64,000 bases of DNA from Methylophilus rhizosphaerae (GCF_900100975.1 NZ_FNFX01000005.1:1-64000); one strand, 5' to 3'. Counted from the stretch's first letter, positions 17,580 to 26,983 are shown. The notes: generated by a model from the letters alone, not told the origin. A program made the numbers and translations.

Positions 17580-18402
17580 AATATTCTCCTTGATTGGGTG
17601 AGGAGCGCATCACTTGATGCATCTCGTTAGGATTGATAATACGCACCCCCAAGGCAAAAAGCTTGCGTAGCACCCGTAAAAAACACTCATGATTTTACGT
17701 AACCAGTATTTCATGGCAAAGGTAAAATCCGTCAAAAAACACATTTAACTTATTGATTAATATTGTTTTATTTTAAAACCATCTTGAATTGCATCTGCAA
17801 TAGTGACACTAGTTAAGCGCTACATTATTTTCACCTGCATCCTCTTCCATTCTTCAATAATCATATTTCAGGTTTGATTATTTCATCTTAATTTTTATTA
17901 GTTTCCTTTGGGTACTGCCTGTTTTGTGTTGATCCGCGTTAACCCAAGGTGGAACGGTCATAGCGAGCGCGGGAAGACCCGCCGAAGCTACATACAAGAA
18001 CCGGGGCTGAGTGTTCGAACGATCGCAGCACGAAGGAGTGTGTCTGTCCTGCCACGAGAGGATGCAACGCAAACCGGAGACTGTGCAGACTTGACAAGGC
18101 AAACAGTGAGCGAGCTCTCTTAGGCCTGGGAACGCGGCGAAAACTGTCTCCATCTAATGGGCAAGCGCACGAGATCTGCGCCTATATCGTAAACAGTTTT
18201 CTGAAGATGCTCTATGTCAAATACTCGTCAACCAGTGTGCGCCGTTTCACCATGCCGGTGATTGCCGTTGGGCTCTGCTCCGGCTCTAAGCGTGGTGCCC
18301 ATTGCGACTTTCCCAGACAAATTCGAACAATAACAAAAGCAGCTAAGAGGAGTTCTTCAGATAGCTTGTTTAACACAACCATCACTTTCCAGGAGAAAAA
18401 TT
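17580..18402. other. Long intergenic stretch with a GC-rich block
   Basis: No convincing gene is visible in these 820 bases. 17580-17930 is AT-rich and includes the pqqA upstream region. 17930-18330 is noticeably richer in GC, with overlapping open frames on both strands that lack ribosome sites and family signals. It could be a remnant of a mobile element, a repeated sequence or a structured RNA; I could not match it to a tRNA, 6S, RNase P or tmRNA. Confidence 0.4.
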
Positions 18403-18741
18403 ATGTTTAGTTATACCCTCATCGTACTTGTCATCGCAGCGGTTGGTGGATTAGTGCTTGCCGCTCATGTTTTGCGTGGTCAACTTGCCCCTTGGCCTCT
18501 ATCGCTCATTCATGCCCTGTTTGGCGCAACAGGTTTGATTCTGTTAATCATCTTGCTGCTTCAGGGTAACGCCTCGCAAAAAGTGATCATTGGTTTTGTT
18601 TTACTACTCATTGCGGCCTTGGGTGGTTTTTTCCTGGCTTCGTTTCATTTGCGTAAAAAATTACCTCCGAAAGCAGTGGTTATTATTCATGCAGGCGTTG
18701 CGGTTGCAGGCTTTCTCACCCTGGCAAGTATTCTGTTATGA
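18403..18741 (+). CDS. Small four-span membrane protein
   Basis: 112 residues with four hydrophobic segments (about 3-23, 30-52, 60-80, 90-111). CAGGAG precedes the ATG. The layout is that of an inner-membrane protein of unknown function. It overlaps the next gene by four bases, so the two are translationally coupled. Confidence 0.7.
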   Translation: MFSYTLIVLVIAAVGGLVLAAHVLRGQLAPWPLSLIHALFGATGLILLIILLLQGNASQKVIIGFVLLLIAALGGFFLASFHLRKKLPPKAVVIIHAGVAVAGFLTLASILL

Positions 18742-19160
18742 AACAAAATCACCCATTGCATCCTGCGCTAGTGCACTTTCCCATTACGTGCTGGTCGCTG
18801 GCCGCAGTGGCTGATTTTGCCAGTTTATGGCCAGGCGATAATACATGGCATTGGTCTGCGGGCCTGCTGGCAATCGGTTGTGGCATGGCTGTTATAGCCA
18901 TGCTTGCGGGCCTCCTGGAGCTATCTTATGTTCCTGAAGGCCCTGCGATGCACACCACATACTGGCATATGGGATTGATGCTGGCAGCCTGCGCCTTGTT
19001 TAGTGCACGATTGTTATTGAGATTGGAAAACTTTCAATCCATGCAACCGAATGCAGTTTCATTGATACTGGATAGTTTCGGTTTGAGTGCATTGCTATTC
19101 GGAGGGTGGTTGGGAGGTAAATTGGTTTATCACCACAATGTAAGGCGACTCACCAAATAA
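18738..19160 (+). CDS. DUF2231-family membrane protein
   Basis: 140 residues with four predicted membrane spans. HPLHPALVHFPITCW-type N-terminus (here NHPLHPALVHFPI) and conserved His residues mark DUF2231, a family of inner-membrane proteins of unknown, possibly heme- or redox-related, role. It overlaps the upstream membrane gene by four bases and is followed by folE 34 bases later, suggesting one operon. Confidence 0.83.
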   Translation: MKQNHPLHPALVHFPITCWSLAAVADFASLWPGDNTWHWSAGLLAIGCGMAVIAMLAGLLELSYVPEGPAMHTTYWHMGLMLAACALFSARLLLRLENFQSMQPNAVSLILDSFGLSALLFGGWLGGKLVYHHNVRRLTK

Positions 19161-19194
19161 ATAGTCGCCAACTTTACGAACAAGAGAAAGTGTT

Positions 19195-19923
19195 ATGTTA
19201 ATGCAATTAAAATCAAAAACCGATCAAGAAATGCCAGGCCCGGTCGTTTCTGAGCGGATTCGCCAGAGAATTATTAATGCGGGAGAGCGCTTTAATTCCA
19301 ATGACAATATCTCGGCGTTCATTCAAGAGGGTGAATTGGATGAGATGCGCCTTGAAGTCGAGCATCAACTGCAAGGTGTTTTGCGCGCACTGGTGATTGA
19401 TACGCAAAATGACCACAACACCATCGATACCGCAAAGCGTGTTGCCAAGATGTTTGTGCAAGAGGTGTTTCGCGGGCGTTATGAAGCGCCTCCGGTGGTT
19501 ACGACATTCCCTAACGTATCTGGGCTCAATGAGTTAATGGTGATTGGCCCCATTGCCGTACGTAGTGCATGCTCACACCATTTATGCCCGATGATGGGCA
19601 AAGTGTGGATCGGCGTTCTTCCCAATGCTTTGTCTAATTTGATTGGCCTTTCCAAATTTTCACGACTGACTGAATGGGTAATGACCAGACCGCAGATTCA
19701 AGAGGAGGCGATAGTGATGCTGGCCAATGAACTAGAGCAAAAAATCTACCCGAACGGATTAGCCATTGTGATGGAGGCCAATCACTTCTGCATGCATTGG
19801 CGTGGGGTTAAAGACAATGATATTTTGATGCGCAATTCAGTGATGCGAGGCGCTTTTTTAAAGGATCCGGCTTTACGAAGTGAGTTCTTGAGCCTGATCG
19901 GCAATAAAAGCCCATCATGTTGA
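19195..19923 (+). CDS. folE: GTP cyclohydrolase I
   Basis: 242 residues. It converts GTP to dihydroneopterin triphosphate, first step to tetrahydrofolate and tetrahydromethanopterin-type pterins. Hallmarks are VAKMFVQEVFRG, GPIAVRSACSHHLCPMMGKVWIGVLP (read in two parts, zinc and active-site His/Cys) and KFSRLTEW. An N-terminal extension of about 50 residues precedes the core. In this operon (two membrane genes before, a small gene and an ECF sigma after) it may be a stress-inducible second copy rather than the housekeeping enzyme. Confidence 0.93.
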   Translation: MLMQLKSKTDQEMPGPVVSERIRQRIINAGERFNSNDNISAFIQEGELDEMRLEVEHQLQGVLRALVIDTQNDHNTIDTAKRVAKMFVQEVFRGRYEAPPVVTTFPNVSGLNELMVIGPIAVRSACSHHLCPMMGKVWIGVLPNALSNLIGLSKFSRLTEWVMTRPQIQEEAIVMLANELEQKIYPNGLAIVMEANHFCMHWRGVKDNDILMRNSVMRGAFLKDPALRSEFLSLIGNKSPSC

Positions 19924-19984
19924 AGGGCAGATAATCAAACGCTTACCAAAAGACATGATATTTGCTAACGAACAGGAGTGAGTG

Positions 19985-20182
19985 ATGCGTACAGAAAAAA
20001 GTATGCTTAACCAGCGTCATCAGCTGGCGCAAGAAACTAAGCCTTTTATGAACATGCTCCGCCACGCGGCACACGTCCATTCATCACAGTCCTTAGCGTT
20101 ACTGCGCGCCGGTCGCCGCCTCGAAGACACCGTTCTCATTGATATGCTTCAGGTGCATGAGGATAGTGGTGTATTTTCATGA
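19985..20182 (+). CDS. Small hypothetical protein coupled to ECF sigma
   Basis: 65 residues, helical, with two histidines in RHAAHVHSS and a basic patch RAGRRLED. CAGGAGTGAGTG precedes the ATG. Its stop overlaps the sigma-factor start by four bases (ATGA), so the two are translationally coupled. No family recognised. Confidence 0.55.
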   Translation: MRTEKSMLNQRHQLAQETKPFMNMLRHAAHVHSSQSLALLRAGRRLEDTVLIDMLQVHEDSGVFS

Positions 20183-20853
20183 GAATATCTACCACGCCAG
20201 AAGCCGAGCTCGTTGCCCGGGCAGCAACTGGTGATGCGCAGGCTTTTGAAACGATCATGCGTCGTCATAATCAATTATTGTTTCGTACGGCAAGAGGCAT
20301 CCTGAAAAGCAATGAAATAGCCGAGGAAACGTTACAAGATGCCTATCTGCGAGCTTGGCAAGCCCTGAGGGAGTTTCGTGCCGATGCCAAACTTTCAACC
20401 TGGCTTGTACGCATCGTCGTCAACGAAGCCTTAGGTCGCTTGCGACGCAAGAGAGCCGAGATTATTCCCCTGGAGGTGGCTATGACTATGCCTGATCCTG
20501 AAATTCAAGCTGCTTTGACGGCCAGTTCTCATGAAACACCGGAGCATCAAACTCAACGTGTCCAATTGCGCGGAATCCTGGAGTCGCGGATTGATATGTT
20601 ACCCGATGCATTCCGTACCGTATTCATACTTCGTGCTGTGGAAGAGATGGAAGTGCCCGAAGTAGCACAAGCGCTCGGAATTCCTGAAGCAACCGTGCGT
20701 ACGCGCTTTTTCCGCGCGCGCAGCCTACTGAGAGAAGGTCTAGCCGGCGCTGTCGACACGGCCCTGCTTGATGCGTTTTCCTTCGATGGTGTGCGCTGCG
20801 ATAGAATTGTTTCAGCAGTGTTGGCGCGTGCCAGCAAACTAAATTTTATTTAA
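20179..20853 (+). CDS. ECF-type RNA polymerase sigma factor
   Basis: 224 residues. Region 2 (about 20-90; RHNQLLFRTARGILKSNEIA, EETLQDAYLRAWQAL) and region 4 (about 125-185; LPDAFRTVFILRAVEEMEVPE, VAQALGIPEATVRTRFFRAR) are clear; a short C-terminal tail follows. No anti-sigma gene is adjacent. It overlaps the preceding 65-residue gene. This is the second ECF factor in the window. Confidence 0.9.
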   Translation: MRISTTPEAELVARAATGDAQAFETIMRRHNQLLFRTARGILKSNEIAEETLQDAYLRAWQALREFRADAKLSTWLVRIVVNEALGRLRRKRAEIIPLEVAMTMPDPEIQAALTASSHETPEHQTQRVQLRGILESRIDMLPDAFRTVFILRAVEEMEVPEVAQALGIPEATVRTRFFRARSLLREGLAGAVDTALLDAFSFDGVRCDRIVSAVLARASKLNFI

Positions 20854-21031
20854 TGACGGTGCAAATTCCTACCAATCAGTATGAAAACTGTATTTCCGCT
20901 AGCGCTGGCGCACACCAAGCTCAGCGTGAATCAACCAGTCAGCATTTGATTTCTGGAAGTTGCGGGAATGTTTGGCGTACTATTTTTTCCTGGCAAAGCA
21001 GCAGAAACTTTAACCAATCGCTGGGATTCGG

Positions 21032-22192
21032 CTACAGATTCGTAATGTCATCTCTACTTGATGGCAAAACTGCTTTTAACCACAACCAGCCAGCCATGGC
21101 CGAAAACAATGAACCGGTCAGGATAGCCATCTTGGCAAGCTGAATCACTGCATCCTGGCCATCAAACGCCAGGTTGGTGATAAAAATGGACATGGTAAAG
21201 CCGATACCGCCCAGCATGCCGACACCGACAATATGGCCCCAGCGCAATTGGGATGGCAAGGCACATATCCGGGTCAATACAGCCAGCCAGGCGGCCAGCG
21301 TGATCCCGATCGGCTTGCCCAGCAGCAGGCTGATGATGATGCCGAAGCTGTAGGAATGGGAAAATAGCGCTGGCAAGCTTTGCGGAGTGATCTGCAAGCC
21401 GGTGTTGGCAAAAGCGAACACCGGCAGGATCAGGAAAGCGACCGGCCATTGCAGCGCTTTTTCCACCATATGCGAAAGTGAGCCGTGCGTGTGGCTGAAG
21501 GGAATCACAAATGCCAGCGCCACCCCGGCCAGCGTAGGATGCACGCCGGACTGCAGGGTCAGCCACCACATGACTGCCCCACCCAGCAGATAGGGGGTCA
21601 GCGACCACACTCGCAGTCGATTGAACAGGTATAGTGCCGCCAGCACCACCAATGCCGCCGCGAGGTAGTGAAGCGACAGCGAGGCTGCATAAAATACCGC
21701 AATCATGATGGCAGCCCCCAGGTCATCTATCACCGCCAGGGTCACCAGGAATACTTTGAGCGAGGCAGGCACCCGCGCGCCCAGCACCGATAACACGCCC
21801 AGGGCGAAGGCAATGTCCGTTGCCATCGGGATACCTATGCCAGCCTGGTATGGCGACCCCTGGTTGAATTGCCAGAACATCCAGGCTGGCACCAGCATGC
21901 CGCCGATGGCTGCAATCGCTGGCAATAAAGCATGGTTAAGGCTGGACAGTTCACCCACCATCAGCTCACGCTTGAGCTCAAGGCCGATCAGCAGGAAAAA
22001 AACCGCCATCAGACCATCGTTGACCCACGCTTCCAGGCTCAAGTGCAACCAGTGGCGATGCCAAAACAAATGATAGTGTGGCGCAAACGCACTATTCGCT
22101 ATCAACAGGGCCAGTAAGGTGGCCAGCAAAAGAAGGAAACTACTGGCCTGCGAAGAAGCAAAGAAGCGTTGTACTATCTGACGAAATGAACA
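21032..22192 (-). CDS. nhaA: Na+/H+ antiporter NhaA
   Basis: 386 residues, about 12 membrane spans. The key acidic residues are visible: MATDIAFALGVL (Asp133 of E. coli numbering) and VTLAVIDDLGAAI (Asp163-Asp164). It exports Na+ in exchange for two H+ at the inner membrane. An upstream TTG at 22222 is in frame, but the ATG at 22192 (MCSFRQIVQRFF) better fits the family. It lies just after pldA on the same strand. Confidence 0.95.
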   Translation of the reverse strand, partial: CSFRQIVQRFFASSQASSFLLLLATLLALLIANSAFAPHYHLFWHRHWLHLSLEAWVNDGLMAVFFLLIGLELKRELMVGELSSLNHALLPAIAAIGGMLVPAWMFWQFNQGSPYQAGIGIPMATDIAFALGVLSVLGARVPASLKVFLVTLAVIDDLGAAIMIAVFYAASLSLHYLAAALVVLAALYLFNRLRVWSLTPYLLGGAVMWWLTLQSGVHPTLAGVALAFVIPFSHTHGSLSHMVEKALQWPVAFLILPVFAFANTGLQITPQSLPALFSHSYSFGIIISLLLGKPIGITLAAWLAVLTRICALPSQLRWGHIVGVGMLGGIGFTMSIFITNLAFDGQDAVIQLAKMAILTGSLFSAMAGWLWLKAVLPSSRDDITNL

Positions 22193-22243
22193 CATGGATA
22201 ATGAAATTTCCAATAGCGCCAATATTGGCTGGCATGCACAGGG

Positions 22244-23323
22244 CTACTCGCCAATGGCAAAGCCGATGCCGAACATGGTTTGTGCCTGATTGTAATCCAG
22301 CAATGATACGCCGTAACCACTGGCCAGCATGGCATAGAACTTGACACTCTCACTTTTTAACGGCTTGTACTGCACATCGAATTTTACATAACCTTTGTTA
22401 TCGCTGCGCAAGTTGTTACGTAAAGTCACACTGGCTGCCGTGTTATTGGCTTCATTTTCCCAGCGCAAGGTCATGTCGCCATAACCCATGTATTTACTGA
22501 TATCCGGATTGTCATCGTCCGACTTGCTTTCCGGCACCCGCCACCATGGCCGGAATAACAGGCTGTAACGGTCATTCAGTTGCCAGCCGCCTTGCAGGTA
22601 AATCCGGTTCCAGCTACGCGAGAGCGGCTCGGAGCGGCCATTGGATTCATGCACCATCCCCAGATTGAGCATATCCGGCAGTGCCGCCCATTGCTTGGGT
22701 TCACCAGGCTTGTTCAAGCCAAGCGACAAAATAAGCTCGGGTGAATAATTGTGGTCGCGCATGGGCCGGGACTCGCCCTGGTTATAGACCTGCCAGAAAG
22801 ACTGCTGGGTATAAGCCCCCCACAGGCGTGCACTGTGTACCCACCGGTTTTCCGGCAACCAGTCAGATAAATTCAGCAGCTGGGTTTTCAGGCTGATTTG
22901 GAAATGCAGGTCGTTATGGCTTAAGTCCCTGTCCTGCGTATTGGGCCGGGAGGGCGATGTCGGCACCTCATTGGGGTTACTGGAGTAACTTGCGACGAGA
23001 TAATTGAGCTGATGCGTTTCCAGGTCGGTGAAGTGCAATTCATCGTCCGCATTCAAATGCCATTTGCGTGCCAGGTAAGCGGTCCTGGCGCCCACCGCCT
23101 GCACCAGCTTCTCCTGCCCGGCAGAAAGCATCGGCGCAGCTACCTCGGCGGGGGCATAATGTTCGGCCACCTGGTCGAAACACACCAGACGACGACTGGC
23201 ATCGTCGGCAAACTCCGTCTGGCAGGTGTGCAGTGCAGTTTGCATATCGCTGGTGGTTGCTGCATGTGCCACACCAATCAGCATAAAAAGAAGGATGGCA
23301 CTGCGCAATGATATTCTTAGCAT
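22244..23323 (-). CDS. pldA: Outer-membrane phospholipase A
   Basis: 359 residues with a signal peptide (about 1-21, HAATT), an N-terminal periplasmic part and a 12-strand beta-barrel. The catalytic motif HESNGR supplies the His and Ser, followed by PLSRSWNRIYLQG, matching OMPLA. It hydrolyses phospholipids in the outer leaflet when the outer membrane is disturbed. The barrel ends with an alternating strand and no terminal Phe (ends GFAIGE), so the last strand is slightly atypical. AAGGAAAT precedes the ATG. Confidence 0.92.
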   Translation of the reverse strand: MLRISLRSAILLFMLIGVAHAATTSDMQTALHTCQTEFADDASRRLVCFDQVAEHYAPAEVAAPMLSAGQEKLVQAVGARTAYLARKWHLNADDELHFTDLETHQLNYLVASYSSNPNEVPTSPSRPNTQDRDLSHNDLHFQISLKTQLLNLSDWLPENRWVHSARLWGAYTQQSFWQVYNQGESRPMRDHNYSPELILSLGLNKPGEPKQWAALPDMLNLGMVHESNGRSEPLSRSWNRIYLQGGWQLNDRYSLLFRPWWRVPESKSDDDNPDISKYMGYGDMTLRWENEANNTAASVTLRNNLRSDNKGYVKFDVQYKPLKSESVKFYAMLASGYGVSLLDYNQAQTMFGIGFAIGE

Positions 23324-23385
23324 ACGATTTCCTTATTGCTCGCTCACTGCCGCACGTCAATCACGGCGCGGGTCACACACGGGGA

Positions 23386-24444
23386 TTAAGGGGCAGGATT
23401 CATCATGGTCAAATGCAGGTGTTCAATTTCGCGCAATACCTCTTCACTCAGGTGCACGGTATACGCGGCAATATTTTCCTGCAATTGGGTCATATTGGTC
23501 GCACCGATAATGGTAGTCCCCATAAACCAGCGGTGATAGACGAAACTCAGTGCCATCTGGGCAGGCGTGAGGCCATGTGCACGCGCCAGTTTGGCGTAGG
23601 CCGCAGAAGCCGCGGGCACACCCGGTTTCTTGTAGCGTTGGGCATAGCCCAGGTACAAGGTGACCCGGCCCTGCGCATTGGTTTTTTCAACATATTTTCC
23701 GCTCAGGTGGCCGAATGCCAGCGGCGAGTAGGCAGCCAGGCTGATACGCTCGCGATACAGGACTTCTGCCATGCCGAACTCCAGGCCACGGTTCATGAGG
23801 TTATAGCAGTTCTGTAATACGGCGATACGTGGCAGGCCTTGTTCACGCGCCACGCGCAGGAACTCCATCACTCCCCACGGCTGTTCATTGCTGAGGCCGA
23901 TGGCACGAATTTTCCCCTCCCGGATCAGTTCAGCCATCACTTCCAGCTGGGTCTGGACAGGTACCCAAGCAATAGGCTGGCCGCTCCCATCCAGCTCTGC
24001 TGCCGGATCAAACTGGTACTGGCCGAACATCGGCACATTACGCTCCGGCCAGTGCAGGTAAAGCACATCCAGGTAATCTGTCTGCAAGCGTTTGAGGCTG
24101 TCATGCACGGCCTGGCGGATATTGGCCCTGTCCATGCCACTGGGGCCGCCGCGGATCCAGTCCATGCCCCGGCGGGGCCCGGCCACCTTGCTAGCCAGCA
24201 CGAAGCGGTCACGCGATTGTTTTTTAATCCAGTGGCCCAGTATGGTTTCAGTACGTGTCGCCGTTTCCGCCCGTGGCGGCACCGGGTACATTTCTGCGGT
24301 ATCAATGAAATTGATCCCTTGCGCCAGTGCAAAATCCAGTTGGTTTTCAGCCTCTTCCTGGGTATTCTGGTCACCAAAGGTCATGGTTCCCAAGGTTATT
24401 CTAGAGACACAGAGACCACTGTCTCCGAGATAGGTCTTATCCAT
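23386..24444 (-). CDS. Aldo/keto reductase (Tas-like)
   Basis: 352 residues, NADPH-dependent (alpha/beta)8 barrel. DTAEMYPVPPRAETATRTE (catalytic Asp/Tyr) and LASKVAGPRRGMDW (Lys) mark the Tas subgroup; DYLDVLYLHWPER and GLSNEQPWGVMEF follow. The C-terminal TIIGATNMTQL is the NADP-binding end. The ATG directly overlaps the stop of the upstream gene (TGATG), so it is cotranscribed with it. Substrate unknown. Confidence 0.92.
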   Translation of the reverse strand: MDKTYLGDSGLCVSRITLGTMTFGDQNTQEEAENQLDFALAQGINFIDTAEMYPVPPRAETATRTETILGHWIKKQSRDRFVLASKVAGPRRGMDWIRGGPSGMDRANIRQAVHDSLKRLQTDYLDVLYLHWPERNVPMFGQYQFDPAAELDGSGQPIAWVPVQTQLEVMAELIREGKIRAIGLSNEQPWGVMEFLRVAREQGLPRIAVLQNCYNLMNRGLEFGMAEVLYRERISLAAYSPLAFGHLSGKYVEKTNAQGRVTLYLGYAQRYKKPGVPAASAAYAKLARAHGLTPAQMALSFVYHRWFMGTTIIGATNMTQLQENIAAYTVHLSEEVLREIEHLHLTMMNPAP

Positions 24445-25001
24445 CAATGTAACACCTGTTTTTCTGTGGGTTCTTGCATTACGATGCTGGAAACAGCCCC
24501 GGGTTCCTTTTGCGCGCTCAAAAGCCAGCCGGCATCTTTGCTTGCTATTTGCAACATGCGGCTGATCGCCAGCACCACCTCTTTATTTAACCCCATATTC
24601 ACGTTTGCGCCCCCCTCACACACCAGCTGCATATGATGCAGCTGATCGTTAATCGAGACAAACCTGACCTCAATGGCTAATAATGCCGGCCCGATCGACG
24701 AAGCACGTTGCTGGTAAGCGGTATCAAAATCCAGTGTATCCAGTCCATGCACCGCTTCCGCCTCCTGCGCAAACTGACGCGTCGCTTCTGCCGGGGAAGG
24801 CATGTCTGCCAGTCTCGCCTGCGCGGGGGCTACCGGTAAATGCGCCTCCTGGTTTAACACGGAGAACATCTGCCGCACCAGGCGATACGTCAGCCAGACG
24901 CGGACTTCCTGGTCCTGGTTAATGGCCGTTTTCAGCAGCAACCGGTCCTGGTGACGGTCATAGGACAAGTTAATCTGCTGGACGGATTGCTGTGCCATCA
25001 T
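24444..25001 (-). CDS. Conserved hypothetical protein upstream of aldo/keto reductase
   Basis: 185 residues without signal or membrane segment. Alternating hydrophobic pattern (INLSYDRHQDRLLLKTAINQ; VRVWLTYRLVRQMFSVLNQE) suggests a beta-rich cytoplasmic protein. The stop is shared with the start of the reductase gene, indicating tight coupling. AAGGTG lies before the start, with two consecutive ATG codons. I do not recognise the family. Confidence 0.7.
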   Translation of the reverse strand: MMAQQSVQQINLSYDRHQDRLLLKTAINQDQEVRVWLTYRLVRQMFSVLNQEAHLPVAPAQARLADMPSPAEATRQFAQEAEAVHGLDTLDFDTAYQQRASSIGPALLAIEVRFVSINDQLHHMQLVCEGGANVNMGLNKEVVLAISRMLQIASKDAGWLLSAQKEPGAVSSIVMQEPTEKQVLH

Positions 25002-25199
25002 TCAAACACCTTCTGTAGAGTTCATTAATAGCATACCCTGTCACCGGTCCTCCGCCTACAAAAAAATGGCTTGGCGCCGCGCACGGTGCAGCGGCCACCC
25101 GATACATTCCGATACAAAAAGGACTGTGTCGAACGGATAATCTTGATTATGCTTGTGTCTTAGTGGTTAAGCATATTCGTAATTGTTGGAGATATCACA

Positions 25200-25616
25200 A
25201 TGAAAATAAAACACCTGTTACTCACCAGCCTGCTGGCCGGCCTGTGCCTGGCTAGCCAGTTGGCCCAGGCACACCCGCCAGGGCCGCGCTGGCACGGGGG
25301 TGTCGGCGTGTATTTCGGTTCGCCTTATCCATTCCACGCTTACCCGTACGGGTATCCCTATGGCTACCCGTATGCCTATGGTCCGCCACCCGTGATCATT
25401 GCCCAGCCACCACAACCGCAGGTATACATCGAACAGGGCAGTGGCGCCACCGCGCCTGCCCAGGTCGCTCCACCTGCAGCCAGTGCAGGCAACAACAACG
25501 CACAAGGCTACTGGTACTACTGCGAGCAAGCGGATGGCTACTATCCTTACGTCAAGGAATGTCCGGCCGGATGGAAACAAGTGACACCGTCACCACCAGC
25601 CAGTTCAGCCAAATAA
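25200..25616 (+). CDS. Secreted Tyr/Pro/Gly-rich protein
   Basis: 138 residues: signal peptide (about 1-25, AQAHPPG), a repeated PYGYPYGYPYAYGPP tract (about 45-65) and a C-terminal module YWYYCEQADGYYPYVKECPAGW with two cysteines, a pattern frequent in short periplasmic proteins of betaproteobacteria. GTTGGAGATATCACA precedes the ATG. It is followed 21 bases later by a glycine-zipper lipoprotein gene; both are probably envelope proteins in one operon. Confidence 0.75.
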   Translation: MKIKHLLLTSLLAGLCLASQLAQAHPPGPRWHGGVGVYFGSPYPFHAYPYGYPYGYPYAYGPPPVIIAQPPQPQVYIEQGSGATAPAQVAPPAASAGNNNAQGYWYYCEQADGYYPYVKECPAGWKQVTPSPPASSAK

Positions 25617-25637
25617 GCGACCGGGATCAAGTACACT

Positions 25638-26156
25638 ATGATGAAATCTACGCTTCCCCTCCTTGCCGGCTGCCTGCTGATCGCGGGTTGTGCAACGACG
25701 CCCACGGGCCCCAGCAGCATGGCCCTGCCAGGCACAGGTAAGGATTTTAACCAGTTCAGGACCAGTGACCTCTCCTGTCGTAATTACGCCTTGACGCAAA
25801 TTGGCGGCCAAACCGTGAACCAGCAATATGACGCCAGCCTGGCAAAAACTACAGCAGTGGGCACAGTGGTCGGCGCAGCGATCGGTGCCGCCGCAGGTGG
25901 CGGTGAAGGCGCAGCCATAGGGGCCGGCATGGGTGCACTGTCAGGCGGTGCCATTGGCGCCAATGCGGCGGCTGAAAGCGGCGGCAATGCCCAGCAGAAA
26001 TATGATAATGCCTATTATCAATGCATGTATGCGGAAGGACACCGCATCCCGGTGCCGGCCAGCATGGCAAGAACGTATTCACAGGGTGCTGCCCCAGCCA
26101 CCAGCACCCCTGGTAATTACCCGCCCCCTCCTCCACCGCCAGGTTATCCACGCTAA
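25638..26156 (+). CDS. Glycine-zipper lipoprotein
   Basis: 172 residues with a lipobox (LLIAGC) near residue 18. The middle (about 75-115) is a glycine zipper: VGTVVGAAIGAAAGGGEGAA then IGAGMGALSGGAIGANAA. Such domains insert in or lie along membranes. The tail is Pro-rich (PPPPPPPGYPR). Outer-membrane lipoprotein of unknown role. A strong terminator follows directly. Confidence 0.83.
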   Translation: MMKSTLPLLAGCLLIAGCATTPTGPSSMALPGTGKDFNQFRTSDLSCRNYALTQIGGQTVNQQYDASLAKTTAVGTVVGAAIGAAAGGGEGAAIGAGMGALSGGAIGANAAAESGGNAQQKYDNAYYQCMYAEGHRIPVPASMARTYSQGAAPATSTPGNYPPPPPPPGYPR

Positions 26157-26160
26157 ACAA

Positions 26161-26189
26161 AAACAGGCCGCACTATTCGCGGCCTGTTT
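26161..26189 (+). terminator. Intrinsic terminator after lipoprotein gene
   Basis: AAACAGGCCGC and GCGGCCTGTTT form an 11-bp stem with a 7-base loop followed by TTTTAA, five bases after the gene's stop. Confidence 0.85.
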
Positions 26190-26224
26190 TTTAATGCGCC
26201 TATCTCGACCTAAATATTCATGGC

Positions 26225-26983
26225 TTAAATATTCATGCCGCCAGACACTTCAATTCTCTGCGCATTTACCCAGCGATTGTTTTCTGACAGCAAGGCAGTA
26301 ATCATCGGGCCAATATCGTCCGGCACACCCACCCGGCCCAGCGCTGTTTGCGACGCAATAAACGCATTCACATCCTTGTTATCACGCACCAGGCCCTGGC
26401 CAAAGTCAGTTTCAATCGCGCCAGGCGCAACGGTATTCACGGCAATCTGCCTGGCACCCAGTTCTTTTGCCATATAACGGGTCAACACTTCAATCCCCCC
26501 TTTCATGGCGGCATAAGCGCTGTAGCCTGGCAAGGTAAAGCGTGCCAGGCCGCTGGAGATATTCACAATACGTCCGCCATCCGCCAGTAGCGGCAGCAGT
26601 TTCTGGGTCAGGAAGAATGTGGATTTCAGGTGGATATTCACCATACTGTCAAACATTTCCTCGCTGGTCTCGGCAAAAGGCGCATGGATACCCGTACCGG
26701 CATTATTCACCAGGAAATCAAATTGCTGCGTTTGCCAATTGGCCTGCAATGCCTGCTTCAAATTGTCCGTAAATGCGGCAAACGTTTTAGCCTGCGCAAC
26801 ATCCAGTTGCAAAGCGACTGCCTGGCGACCCAGGGCCTTAATTTCATCAACAACCTCCTGGGCCAATGCCTGCTGGCTATGATAGGTCAGCACCACATCG
26901 ATACCCTGCCTTGCCATCGCCAATGCAGTATTCTTACCCAAGCCACGGCTGGCACCTGTGATTAATCCAATTTTTGCACGCAT
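26225..26983 (-). CDS. SDR-family oxidoreductase (FabG-like)
   Basis: 252 residues, classical short-chain dehydrogenase: TGASRGLGKNTALA (NADP loop, about 9-22), NNAG, catalytic Ser in NISSGLARF and Tyr/Lys in YSAYAAMKGG, and the C-terminal GG(M)NI. NAD(P)-dependent oxidation or reduction of an unknown substrate. CAGGAG precedes the ATG. It is divergent from the LysR gene at 27109, which probably controls it. Confidence 0.9.
   Translation of the reverse strand: MRAKIGLITGASRGLGKNTALAMARQGIDVVLTYHSQQALAQEVVDEIKALGRQAVALQLDVAQAKTFAAFTDNLKQALQANWQTQQFDFLVNNAGTGIHAPFAETSEEMFDSMVNIHLKSTFFLTQKLLPLLADGGRIVNISSGLARFTLPGYSAYAAMKGGIEVLTRYMAKELGARQIAVNTVAPGAIETDFGQGLVRDNKDVNAFIASQTALGRVGVPDDIGPMITALLSENNRWVNAQRIEVSGGMNI

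Noticed and set aside
18015..18045. GTTCGAA-like sequence suggesting a tRNA T-arm
   Set aside because: No acceptor stem, anticodon arm or D-arm could be paired around it.
17878..18153. Open frames on both strands in the GC-rich block (also 17908-18123 and 18207-18410)
   Set aside because: They overlap each other, lack ribosome sites and show no family pattern; treated as non-coding.
20853..21143. 96-codon open frame starting at the stop of the ECF sigma gene
   Set aside because: It overlaps the 3' end of nhaA in antisense by over 100 bases and has no recognisable fold; the start overlap is probably chance.
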